Shown here: positions 16,569-25,115 of the stretch, piece after piece
Layout: every line of letters begins with the position of its first letter
How positions within the stretch are numbered: position 1 is the first letter of the stretch
The notes under the pieces: generated by a model
Told to the model about the DNA's origin: nothing
The model's database searches: none
What the model saw: only the letters and a program-made list of their open reading frames with translations
DNA from: Anaerolineae bacterium
GTDB lineage: Bacteria > Chloroflexota > Anaerolineae > UBA1429
Direction of reading: 5' to 3'
Assembly: GCA_021162655.1 (NCBI GenBank)
Contig: JAGGYI010000255.1
Span: forward strand, 1 to 35,175
Length of the DNA stretch: 35,175 nucleotides
Program-made: the position numbers and the translations under genes

Positions 16569-18239
16569 CTAACGCGGAGGAAGAAAGCCCTTCTCTCGTG
16601 CCTCACTGTAGAGCATTCGCTTAGTAGCGATATACCAGCGCGTCACCGTGCGAAAGCGGTCACTAGGAGTGATGAGTGGGCCTATCTGCACGTTATGCAC
16701 ACTAGCATCAACGGCATAATTATAGACCGGCTGATAAAGCAAAAGCGAGGGGACATCCTCGGCAAAAAGCTCCTGAAATCGGTAATAGAGCTCCAGCCGA
16801 CGCTCACGATTGTTCGTCAAACGGGCCTCGGCCAGCAAGGCATCTGCCTCCTCGCTGATGTAATTGGCAAAATTCAAACCATCCTCATTAGCCTGGCTAG
16901 AATGCCAATAAGGATAGAGATCCGGATCAGGGGGAAGGTTCTGCCAACCACAGAGCAAAGCGTCAAAACGGCGGAGCCGTAAATGCTGCCCCACCAATTC
17001 TTCCCAAGGAACCGCTTTGGGGATGGCATGGATCCCCACTTTGGCCAGTTGCTCGCTGATCGCTTGAATCAGCTGTACACGTACAGGATCATCTTCATCA
17101 GTGAGCAAAGTAAACTCGAGCTTGAGCGATCCGCGCTCGCGCACACCATCCCCGTCGTCATCAAACCAGCCAGCTTCTTCAAGAATTGTCTTGGCTTTGC
17201 GCGGATCGTATCTATATTTGGGGACGTTCGCATTGTAGGCCCAGGAATAGGGGAGAACAGGACTATCGATGACAACTCCTTGCCCCTCGAGAACCTCATC
17301 CACTAGCTTTTGTCGATCCAGAGCCCACATCAAAGCTTGGCGTACCGCCCTATCCTGGAAGATGCCTCGATCGAGATTCAAAAAGACGAGGTTATAACCA
17401 GAGAGAGGAGCTGTGTAGAGGCGCAAGTTCTCATCTTTGGCCACCTGTTGGAGATAAACCGCAGGCACCCGTGCAATGCCCATCACTTCGCCTCGCTTGC
17501 GTGCCTCAATGACCGACGGAGCATCAGGATAAAAGATGAACTCTATACGATCGAGATAAGGGCGCCCACGGTAAAAGTTCGTATTCGCCTCTAAAACAAT
17601 CCTACGAGCACTCACCTCTGCCACTTTGAAAGGCCCTGTGCCAATGGGCGCCGCATTGAACTTGCTTTCCCCCAACGCCTTGATCGAGAGCCCCCCCAAA
17701 ATATGTGCAGGGAGAATGCCCATCGTCGTGTAATCCAGAAAAGGAGCAAAAGGCTCACGCAAAACGAACTGCACTGTATAGTCGTCGAGGCGATTGACGA
17801 CCACTGTGCGCCACATTTCGGCAAGAAAAGGAGGCCCAGGAAACTCGGGATGTTGAATTGCGCTGATCGTAAAAACTACATCGTCGGCTGTAAAAGGAGC
17901 TCCATCGTGCCAGAAAACGTCTTGACGCAAATGGAAGGTATACTCGGTGCCGTCTTGGGAGATCTCCCAACTCTCAGCAAGATCAGGAATGACCTCTCCC
18001 CGCTCATCGAAACGAGTAAGCCCCGTGAAAATGAGAGCGGCCAAATCCTCATCCACTGGGTTCGTCTGACAGAGAATGGGGTTGATCGCCTGCGGATTGC
18101 CAGCCACTCCCTCTACATAGGTGCCCCCTACATCGGGAACCACCGCCGTCGTGACGTGAAACGCCACATACCCCATGCCCCCCAGAAGGAGCAGAATGCT
18201 CAGAAAAGCTATGAGGACCTGGAGGCGGATACGTCCCAT
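16569..18239 (-). CDS. Family 5 extracellular solute-binding protein (peptide/opine type)
   Basis: LAESWEISQDGTEYTFHLRQDVFWHDGAPFTADDVVFTISAI...APIGTGPFKV...AVRQALMWALDRQKLVDEVLEGQG; N-terminal hydrophobic anchor. Confidence 0.93.
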   Translation of the reverse strand: MGRIRLQVLIAFLSILLLLGGMGYVAFHVTTAVVPDVGGTYVEGVAGNPQAINPILCQTNPVDEDLAALIFTGLTRFDERGEVIPDLAESWEISQDGTEYTFHLRQDVFWHDGAPFTADDVVFTISAIQHPEFPGPPFLAEMWRTVVVNRLDDYTVQFVLREPFAPFLDYTTMGILPAHILGGLSIKALGESKFNAAPIGTGPFKVAEVSARRIVLEANTNFYRGRPYLDRIEFIFYPDAPSVIEARKRGEVMGIARVPAVYLQQVAKDENLRLYTAPLSGYNLVFLNLDRGIFQDRAVRQALMWALDRQKLVDEVLEGQGVVIDSPVLPYSWAYNANVPKYRYDPRKAKTILEEAGWFDDDGDGVRERGSLKLEFTLLTDEDDPVRVQLIQAISEQLAKVGIHAIPKAVPWEELVGQHLRLRRFDALLCGWQNLPPDPDLYPYWHSSQANEDGLNFANYISEEADALLAEARLTNNRERRLELYYRFQELFAEDVPSLLLYQPVYNYAVDASVHNVQIGPLITPSDRFRTVTRWYIATKRMLYSEAREKGFLPPR

Positions 18240-18256
18240 GGAGAGAGTTTCCCGTG

Positions 18257-18478
18257 CTAAGATTGCACAACTACGCTGAGGACAGAGGTAATAAAAAAGA
18301 TCACCCCAAGAATGATGGTCAGATTAAAGAGCGTTTTTTCTAACCCCCGCCGTGTCCGGTAGATTGGGCTATCTCCCCCAAACATGCGCCCGAGACCAGC
18401 ACTCTTGCTCTGCAGAATAATAATTGCAATGAGCGCAATGGAAATGATGATTTGAATAATATTCAGATAGACCGACAA
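18257..18478 (-). CDS. secG: Preprotein translocase subunit SecG
   Basis: ALIAIIILQSKSAGLGRMFGGDSPIYRTRRGLEKTLFNLTIILGVIFFITSVLSV; TTG start with GGAGGG RBS. Confidence 0.93.
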   Translation of the reverse strand: MSVYLNIIQIIISIALIAIIILQSKSAGLGRMFGGDSPIYRTRRGLEKTLFNLTIILGVIFFITSVLSVVVQS

Positions 18479-18536
18479 GAGAATCCCTCCTCTTCAAAGA
18501 AACAATCAGGGGAAAACTCCTCTTGATAACGCCACC

Positions 18537-18565
18537 ATTATAACACGCCCCAGGTCACCTCGCAA
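18537..18565 (-). promoter_or_regulatory. sigma70-like promoter TTGCGA-17-TATAAT for secG
   Basis: Minus strand TTGCGA (18565-18560), 17 nt, TATAAT (18542-18537). Confidence 0.55.
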
Positions 18566-19308
18566 GAAATATCCCCCTGGGTGTTCTCTTCCTCTTGATT
18601 TGGCATGATGCATCGTCGCCCCCTTTTGCCCATCCAGGCCTCGAAACTCTGGACAGCCCAGGCCCAATACTCTCCCCATCGCCAGCGCCGCCCCCCGATT
18701 AGGCTCAAGCCCTCTCGGAGAGCCACTTTGAGCTCCACGGCCGTCCGCCCAGGGAAAAGGGTATATGCCAGCCCTACAGCCTCCTTGCGATGCGCATCAC
18801 TACCACCCGTCAGAGATAGGCCCAACTCAGCTGCTGCTGAACGAGCACGCACCAGAGCCCACGGATCCAATTGAGCACCATTGAGCGCCTCCAAGCCATC
18901 CAGATCAAAAGAGAGCCAATCCGCCAAGCTGGGATGGGGGAAACGCCGCAACGGACTATTGGCCAGCCGATCAAAGGGATGAGCCAACACAGCCAACCCG
19001 CCTTGTTCGTGTACCCAACGCACCGTCTCTGAAAGAGAAAACCCCGGAGGGATATGTTCGTGGATAAAAAGAGCCAGGAGGTGTCCCCGAGAAGTAGAGA
19101 CCTCCTCACCAACAATAACCTCTAGGCCATATCGGGGGGCCAAGCGCCGCGCTTCAAGAGCTCCTTGGATGCAATCATGATCTGTAATTGCCACCACGCT
19201 TAAATCCGTCTGCGAGGCCACATAACTCAAAATTGCAGGGATGTCATCCTTGCCATCGCTCCAAGAAGAGTGCACATGCAGATCTGCCCTGTTCCAAAAA
19301 ACACTCAA
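18538..19308 (-). CDS. PHP domain-containing metal-dependent phosphoesterase
   Basis: ADLHVHSSWSDGKDDIPAI...VAITDHDCIQGALEA...EVIVGEEVSTSRGHLLALF...LTGGSDAHRKEAVGLAYTLF; TTG start preceded by GGAAAG. Confidence 0.92.
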   Translation of the reverse strand: MSVFWNRADLHVHSSWSDGKDDIPAILSYVASQTDLSVVAITDHDCIQGALEARRLAPRYGLEVIVGEEVSTSRGHLLALFIHEHIPPGFSLSETVRWVHEQGGLAVLAHPFDRLANSPLRRFPHPSLADWLSFDLDGLEALNGAQLDPWALVRARSAAAELGLSLTGGSDAHRKEAVGLAYTLFPGRTAVELKVALREGLSLIGGRRWRWGEYWAWAVQSFEAWMGKRGRRCIMPNQEEENTQGDISCEVTWGVL

Positions 19309-19349
19309 AATAACTGACTTTCCAAGATTTTAGGAGACAAACAGCCGAC

Positions 19350-19377
19350 ACTATAGCATGTTTTGCCAATATGTCAA
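19350..19377 (-). promoter_or_regulatory. sigma70 promoter TTGACA-16-TATAGT for the PHP gene
   Basis: Minus strand TTGACA (19377-19372), 16 nt, TATAGT (19355-19350). Confidence 0.65.
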
Positions 19378-19387
19378 TTTCTATCGC

Positions 19388-19415
19388 TTGCTCTTCGCCC
19401 CATCCTCGGTATAAT
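19388..19415 (+). promoter_or_regulatory. sigma70 promoter TTGCTC-16-TATAAT for the DUF84 operon
   Basis: TTGCTC 19388-19393, 16 nt, TATAAT 19410-19415. Confidence 0.6.
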
Positions 19416-19438
19416 ATCCCTGACACATGGAGCAGGAC

Positions 19439-19972
19439 ATGGCACCTCAGCTTATCGCCATCGGGTCTACAAACCCTGTCAAGGTAGAAGCCGTGCGGGC
19501 TGTAGTTCTGACCGTCTGGCCAGAGGCCACGCTTCAACCAATAGCAGTGGACTCTGGCGTGCGGGCCATGCCCATGAGCGACCAAGAGGGCATCCGAGGG
19601 GCTGAACAACGAGCGAGCCGAGCCCGATCCCAGCTAGACGCAGACCTGGGTATTGGGCTGGAAGGCGCTGTTCAGGACACTTTGCAGGGGATGTACATCA
19701 CCAATTGGGTTGCTATTATTGACCGCAACGGCAAAAAGAGCCTGGCGAGTGGAGGACGGCTACCCCTCCCAGAATGCATAGCCCGAGAACTGCGTGCGGG
19801 AGCAGAACTCGGCCCCATCATCGACCGTTACACAGGCCAGACGAATAGCAAACACCATCTAGGAGCTGCCGGCTTTCTCACCCGTGGGCTAGTGCCCAGA
19901 CAAATGGCTTTTCAGATTGCCGTTGCCTTTGCTCTGGCTCCCTTCCTGCGACCAGAGCTTTATGAGGGGTAG
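19439..19972 (+). CDS. DUF84 inosine/xanthosine triphosphatase-like NTPase
   Basis: IAIGSTNPVKVEAVRAV...GVRAMPMSDQEGIRGAEQRASRAR...GIGLEGAV. Start at MAPQ favoured over 19427 because of promoter and GGAG spacing. Confidence 0.88.
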   Translation: MAPQLIAIGSTNPVKVEAVRAVVLTVWPEATLQPIAVDSGVRAMPMSDQEGIRGAEQRASRARSQLDADLGIGLEGAVQDTLQGMYITNWVAIIDRNGKKSLASGGRLPLPECIARELRAGAELGPIIDRYTGQTNSKHHLGAAGFLTRGLVPRQMAFQIAVAFALAPFLRPELYEG

Positions 19973-20012
19973 GAACCCTGGCCGCGAGGCCAGGACCCCA
20001 AGGAGCAAGGAG

Positions 20013-21011
20013 ATGCTCAATCTAGTGACTGGAGCTACAGGCTTGATCGGCAGCCATTTGGTAGAGGCCCTCGTGGTTCGAGGTGAAAAAGTACGTGCCC
20101 TTGTGCGCCCCACCAGCCGCACGCAACGTCTCCAGGAGTTAGGAGTAGAGATCCGAATTGGCAACCTGGCAGATAACGCCGCACTTATGGCCGCTGCAGA
20201 GGGAGTGGACCGTATCTTCCACTGTGCCGCCCTTGTGAAGGATTGGGGGGTGTACGAAGACTTTGCACGGGCAAATGTCCGCGGGGTACGTAACATCCTT
20301 GCGGCAGCGACCCGCGCCAAAGTCTCAAAGTTCATCCATTTGAGTACAAGCGACGTTTATGGCTTCCCAGGCAAACCCGTCGATGAAAGCGAGAGCCCCT
20401 CGCCGCGAGGATTCCCCTATTCAGATACCAAGATTGAAGGAGAAGCCCTCGTCTGGAACCACTACAGACGTGTGGGGCTGCCCGTCTGTGTCCTACGACC
20501 GGCGTCCGTTTATGGCCCACGAGCCCAGTTGATGGTTGTGGCTATCCTCCGAGCCCTACAACGCCGGCAAATGATTCTCATTGACGAGGGGGAACATATC
20601 GCCGGGCTTACTTATGTAGGCAATTTAGTCGACGCCATGCTTCTAGCTGCCGATAGCGAAGCCAGCGTGGGCCAAGCCTACAACATCTCAGATGGGAGCC
20701 AGGTCACCTGGAAGGAATACATCGATGCCTTGGCCGACTTGGCTGAGGTCCCTCGAGCAACCCGTAGTTATCCGCACTGGTTTGCCTACGCCCTCGCCTC
20801 GTTGTACGAGAGTTACTACCGGATGATGGGACGTAGCCAGCGCCCACCATTAACTCGCATGCTGGTTGAGTTGATGGGAACAGACCAGAACTTTCCCATT
20901 GACAAAGCTCGGCGAGAGTTAGGGTACGAACCGCGTGTGAGTTTTGCGGAGGGAATCCGTTACACAGGAGACTGGCTCCGCCAAGAAGGGCTTTTAGGCA
21001 CAAGCCTTTAG
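20013..21011 (+). CDS. NAD-dependent epimerase/dehydratase family protein
   Basis: MLNLVTGATGLIGSHLVEAL Rossmann motif; YSDTKIEGE (YxxxK); AAGGAG RBS upstream of ATG 20013. Confidence 0.9.
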   Translation: MLNLVTGATGLIGSHLVEALVVRGEKVRALVRPTSRTQRLQELGVEIRIGNLADNAALMAAAEGVDRIFHCAALVKDWGVYEDFARANVRGVRNILAAATRAKVSKFIHLSTSDVYGFPGKPVDESESPSPRGFPYSDTKIEGEALVWNHYRRVGLPVCVLRPASVYGPRAQLMVVAILRALQRRQMILIDEGEHIAGLTYVGNLVDAMLLAADSEASVGQAYNISDGSQVTWKEYIDALADLAEVPRATRSYPHWFAYALASLYESYYRMMGRSQRPPLTRMLVELMGTDQNFPIDKARRELGYEPRVSFAEGIRYTGDWLRQEGLLGTSL

Positions 21012-21034
21012 AATCTTTGGAGGGAAAACCATCT

Positions 21035-22096
21035 ATGACAACCTACCGTCGCGTCGAAGAAAAGGAACTGTTCCGCTTTGCTCAGCAAGTACTTGAGGCG
21101 GCTGGCACTTCCCCTGAGAACGCTGCCATTATGGCCGAGCACCTCGTGCAAGCAGAGCTCCACGGCCTGGGAAGCCACGGAGTCTCCCGACTCTTGGGTA
21201 TTTACGCCGCTCGCCTCCGAGCTGGTGGGATGAACCCTCAGCCCAACATCCGCGCAGTGCGTCAGGTGAAAAGCGGGGCCGTAGTAGACGGCGACCACGG
21301 ATCAGGTATGGTGGTAGGCCGTTATGCCATGGACCTAGCTATAAAGCTGGCCCAAGAACATGGCTCTGGATGGGTTGCTGTACGCAATAGCTCTCATTAC
21401 GGAGCAGCTTTCCTCTTTGCCCGTCAGGCCATCGCCCAAGGGATGATTGGCTTCAGTACCACCAGCAGCGTGGCCCTTGTCGCTCCTTTTGGTGGACGCA
21501 AGCGTGCTTTGGGGACGAACCCTATCTGCATCGCCGTCCCTGGTGGAGAGCGGGGCAACATTATTCTTGACATGGCCACCAGCGTCGTCGCCCGCGGCAA
21601 AATCCAACTTGCCGCCCTCGAAGGACGTGAGATCCCTCTTGGGTGGGCCGTCGACGAAGAAGGACGCCCCACCACAGATCCCGTCGCCGCCAGCAAAGGT
21701 TGCCTCCTCCCTGTGGGAGGGCCAAAGGGGTATGGTCTGGCACTCATCGTCGAAGTCTTTAGCGCACTTCTTTCTGGTGCCGCCTTTGGCAGTCAAATCG
21801 GTAGCCTCTTTGCTGATCTGGACAAACCCCAGAATATGGGACACTTTTTTGGCGCGTTAGATATCTCCATCTTTGCCCCTCTCGATGAATTCCGCGCGCG
21901 CATGGATCGCCTCGTTGAATACATCAAGAGCGTTCCCACCGCCGAGGGATTCGACGAAATCCTCCTCCCTGGCGAGCCCGAAGTACGCAAAGCTACCCGA
22001 TACCGAGAGGAGGGGATACCCATTGCAGAGGACGTCATCAAAAAGCTCGATGAACTAGCCAAGGAATACCAGGTCTCCCCTCTGCAATCCAAGTAA
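21035..22096 (+). CDS. LDH2/malate dehydrogenase family oxidoreductase
   Basis: HGLGSHGVSRLLGIYAARLRAGGMNP...VRNSSHYGAAFLFARQAI...GTNPICIAVPGG...DMATSVVARGKI...GPKGYGLALIVEVFSALLSGAAFG. Confidence 0.93.
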   Translation: MTTYRRVEEKELFRFAQQVLEAAGTSPENAAIMAEHLVQAELHGLGSHGVSRLLGIYAARLRAGGMNPQPNIRAVRQVKSGAVVDGDHGSGMVVGRYAMDLAIKLAQEHGSGWVAVRNSSHYGAAFLFARQAIAQGMIGFSTTSSVALVAPFGGRKRALGTNPICIAVPGGERGNIILDMATSVVARGKIQLAALEGREIPLGWAVDEEGRPTTDPVAASKGCLLPVGGPKGYGLALIVEVFSALLSGAAFGSQIGSLFADLDKPQNMGHFFGALDISIFAPLDEFRARMDRLVEYIKSVPTAEGFDEILLPGEPEVRKATRYREEGIPIAEDVIKKLDELAKEYQVSPLQSK

Positions 22097-22116
22097 CCTC
22101 CACTTCCGCTGCTTTT

Positions 22117-22152
22117 GGCGGCGATGACGGGTTTTTCTCCGTCATCGCCGCC
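22117..22152. repeat. 14-bp perfect hairpin GGCGGCGATGACGG-N8-CCGTCATCGCCGCC
   Basis: Exact inverted repeat downstream of the LDH2 gene with T-rich loop GTTTTTCT; no T-tract after the stem. Confidence 0.85.
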
Positions 22153-22174
22153 AAGCCTTTCCCGGCAAAGTTGA

Positions 22175-22203
22175 TTGACATCCCTCTGCGCTCATGATAT
22201 AAT
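22175..22203 (+). promoter_or_regulatory. Perfect-consensus sigma70 promoter TTGACA-17-TATAAT
   Basis: TTGACA 22175-22180, 17-nt spacer, TATAAT 22198-22203, upstream of the DeoR-headed operon. Confidence 0.85.
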
Positions 22204-22256
22204 AACCATAGCAAAAGTTTGGGAAGAAATTCGAAAATAAACGAAAGATTTTCTGC

Positions 22257-23030
22257 ATGCCCCGCAAACTCTTTCGCCAAGAACGCCTCGACAGCATCAT
22301 CCGCCAGCTTCGAGAGACGGGTTATGTTTCCGTCGCCGAGCTCAGCGAGATTTTTGGCGTCTCTGCTGTAACCATCCGCTCAGATCTGGATCTCCTTGAG
22401 CGCACAGGCTACCTCCTCCGCACCCATGGCGGGGCTGTCCCCATCAACCTGGGAGAAAGCGTTCTCTCCTTTGCCGTTCGCCAGCGGACCCATGTGCAAT
22501 CCAAAGAGCGCATCGGGGCTGCCGCCGCCAAATTTGTCTCCGATGGCGAGGCCATAGTCCTCGATGCTAGTACCACCGCCTGGCACATGGCCCGCTTCCT
22601 CCTCTCGCACCATGATCTTACAGTCCTCACCACAGGGCTCTATGTCGCTCTGGAGCTGCTTCGCTCTCCCAGCATCTCTGTCCTCATTCCTGGTGGCCCC
22701 GTTTGGCGCGAAGCTGCAGCGGTCGTCGGCTCCTGGGAAAACAGCATCCTCCAAGAGGGGAACCTACAGAAGGGGTTCTTTAGCGGTCGGGGGCTCTCTC
22801 TGGAAGAGGGGCTTACCGATGCCAATCAAGATGAGGTAGCTCTCAAGCGCAAGCTAATCGCTGCTGTGCGAGAGGTAAATGTTCTCGTAGACGCCAGTAA
22901 ATTGGGTAAGGTAGCTTTTGCTTCCTGTGCCTCACTGGAGGAGATCGACCGGGTCTTTACCAATCGTGAAGCCCCGGAAGACTTTGTTTCTGCTCTGCGT
23001 AACAAAGGGATCGAGGTGATCCTCGTTTAG
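22257..23030 (+). CDS. DeoR/GlpR family transcriptional regulator
   Basis: [59 protein letters not shown] plus DeoRC domain. Confidence 0.95.
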   Translation: MPRKLFRQERLDSIIRQLRETGYVSVAELSEIFGVSAVTIRSDLDLLERTGYLLRTHGGAVPINLGESVLSFAVRQRTHVQSKERIGAAAAKFVSDGEAIVLDASTTAWHMARFLLSHHDLTVLTTGLYVALELLRSPSISVLIPGGPVWREAAAVVGSWENSILQEGNLQKGFFSGRGLSLEEGLTDANQDEVALKRKLIAAVREVNVLVDASKLGKVAFASCASLEEIDRVFTNREAPEDFVSALRNKGIEVILV

Positions 23031-23064
23031 AAACCAAGGGAAACACCGCTTGGGGAGGAGAAAA

Positions 23065-24297
23065 ATGGAACGCTGGCGAGAAGCCTATAAACTTTTGGCC
23101 GATGACCTCGGCGCTCGCGGTATAGACGTGGAAAAGGTCAAAGCAGCTCTCAAAAAACAGTGGATTGAAACTCCCTCCTGGGGTTACGGCGACTCGGGAA
23201 CTCGCTTCAAAGTGTTCAAGCAGCCAGGGGCTGCGCGCACGCCCTTTGAAAAGATTGCCGATGCCGCCCAAGTGCACAAGTTCACCGGCATCGCCCCCTC
23301 CGTGGCCCTACACATCCCCTGGGATAAAGTAGACGACTACAGAGAGCTAAAGGAGTACGCCGAATCACTGGGGCTCAAATTGGGAGCCATCAATCCCAAT
23401 CTCTTTCAAGATGACGACTATAAATTAGGAAGCGTCTGTCATCCAGATCCTGCCGTCCGTCAAAAAGCCGTGGAGCACATCCTTGAATGTATCGAGATTG
23501 CCAAAACGGTAGGATCTCAAATTATCAGCCTTTGGCTAGCCGACGGCACCAACTATCCCGGGCAAGATAGCTTTCGCGCTCGCAGGCATCGGCTCATCGA
23601 AGCTCTCCAACAGGCGTATGCCGCTATGCCCGCACCGATGCGCCTTCTCATCGAATACAAATTCTTTGAGCCTGCGTTCTACCACACCGACTTGGGCGAC
23701 TGGGGCATGGCGCTTCTTACCGCTCAAAAGCTCGGGGAGCGCGCTCAGGTGCTTGTAGACCTTGGGCATCATCCCCTGGGCACAAATATCGAACAGATTG
23801 TCGCCATCCTCATCGATGAGGGCCGGCTGGGCGGCTTTCACTTTAACAACAAAAAATACGCCGACGATGATTTAACCGTTGGTTCCATCAATCCCTACGA
23901 GCTCTTCCTCATCTTTAATGAGCTCATCGCTGGAGAACTAGATCCCTCAGTGGATATGAACGTTGCTTACATGATCGATCAAAGCCACAACGTCAAACCC
24001 AAGATCGAGGCGATGATTCAATCCGTGTTGAATGTGCAAGAGACCTACGCCAAAGCTCTTCTCATCGATCGAGAGAAGCTCACTGAGGCTCAGCTTGCGG
24101 GGGATATCGTCCGTGCGGAGGAGACTCTTCTTGAAGCCTATCGGACGGATGTCCGCCCCTTACTGGCAGCTGTTCGGGAGGAGATGGGCCTCCATCCTGA
24201 TCCATTGGCAGCCTATCGAGCCAGCGGTTACTACGAGAAAATCTGCGCCGAGCGCCAGCCTACTGAAGGAGGAAGCTCTGGCTACCCAGGAGCATAA
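23065..24297 (+). CDS. L-rhamnose isomerase-like sugar isomerase (RhaI type)
   Basis: [48 protein letters not shown]...[23 protein letters not shown]...[14 protein letters not shown]...[17 protein letters not shown]...[15 protein letters not shown]. Confidence 0.85.
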   Translation: MERWREAYKLLADDLGARGIDVEKVKAALKKQWIETPSWGYGDSGTRFKVFKQPGAARTPFEKIADAAQVHKFTGIAPSVALHIPWDKVDDYRELKEYAESLGLKLGAINPNLFQDDDYKLGSVCHPDPAVRQKAVEHILECIEIAKTVGSQIISLWLADGTNYPGQDSFRARRHRLIEALQQAYAAMPAPMRLLIEYKFFEPAFYHTDLGDWGMALLTAQKLGERAQVLVDLGHHPLGTNIEQIVAILIDEGRLGGFHFNNKKYADDDLTVGSINPYELFLIFNELIAGELDPSVDMNVAYMIDQSHNVKPKIEAMIQSVLNVQETYAKALLIDREKLTEAQLAGDIVRAEETLLEAYRTDVRPLLAAVREEMGLHPDPLAAYRASGYYEKICAERQPTEGGSSGYPGA

Positions 24298-24299
24298 AG

Positions 24300-25067
24300 A
24301 TGGCCAACGCAACTCAAGTGCTTCAAGAACTAGTCGGAATGTCCCGGTCATTAGGGCGCCCCGAACGTGACCTCGTCATCTTGGGGGAAGGCAACACCTC
24401 CGCCCTCTGCGACGATAGCACCTTTTGGGTCAAGGCGAGCGGTACTCAGCTCGCCACCATCAAAGAGAGCGACTTTGTGCGCCTTTGGCTGCGCCCCATT
24501 CGGGAACTTCTCGACAAGGGAGACCTTTCCGATCAAGAGGTAAAAGAAGCCTTTGAGGCCGCCAAGGTGGATCCTTCTTCCGCCAAGCGCCCCTCGGTGG
24601 AAACCGTGCTCCATGCCCTCGCCCTGAGTACGGCGGGGGCCAAATTCGTCGGGCATACGCATCCTACAGCTGTTAACGCCCTGCTTTGCTCTACTAAAGT
24701 AGAGGAAGCTATTGCCGGAAGACTCTTCCCCGACGAGATCGTTGTTTGCGGGCCAGCCCCCGCTTACGTCCCCTATACGGATCCCGGTCTTCCGCTAGCC
24801 CGAGCAGTACACAAAGCTTTGCTTCGCTACATGGATGAGTGGGGCATGCCTCCAAAAGTTATCCTCATGCAGAACCACGGAATGATTGCCTTGGGCAATT
24901 CAGCAAAAGAAGTTGATAGCGTCACTGCGATGTATGAGAAAACCTGCCGTATTCTGCTAGGGACCTTTGCCTTCGGTGGGCCCCACTTTCTCAGTGAAGA
25001 GCACGTTATGAGAATCTTTACCCGGCCCGATGAGGCCTATCGCCGCCGAGAGCTCAAGCTAGAATGA
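24300..25067 (+). CDS. Class II aldolase/adducin family protein (rhamnulose-1-phosphate aldolase-like)
   Basis: LGEGNTSALCDDSTFWVKASGTQL...KRPSVETVLHALALS...FVGHTHPTAVNALLCS...VILMQNHGMIALG (metal-binding His motifs). Confidence 0.88.
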   Translation: MANATQVLQELVGMSRSLGRPERDLVILGEGNTSALCDDSTFWVKASGTQLATIKESDFVRLWLRPIRELLDKGDLSDQEVKEAFEAAKVDPSSAKRPSVETVLHALALSTAGAKFVGHTHPTAVNALLCSTKVEEAIAGRLFPDEIVVCGPAPAYVPYTDPGLPLARAVHKALLRYMDEWGMPPKVILMQNHGMIALGNSAKEVDSVTAMYEKTCRILLGTFAFGGPHFLSEEHVMRIFTRPDEAYRRRELKLE

Positions 25068-25080
25068 GCTCGGGTTTTTT
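25046..25080 (+). terminator. Intrinsic terminator/attenuator straddling the aldolase stop codon
   Basis: CCGAGAGCTCAAGCTAGAATGAGCTCGGGTTTTTT: GAGCTC/GAGCTC stem extended by CC/GG, followed by T6. Confidence 0.6.
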
Positions 25081-25115
25081 AATGATGGTACATAGCTTCT
25101 GAAGGAGTTCATGAG

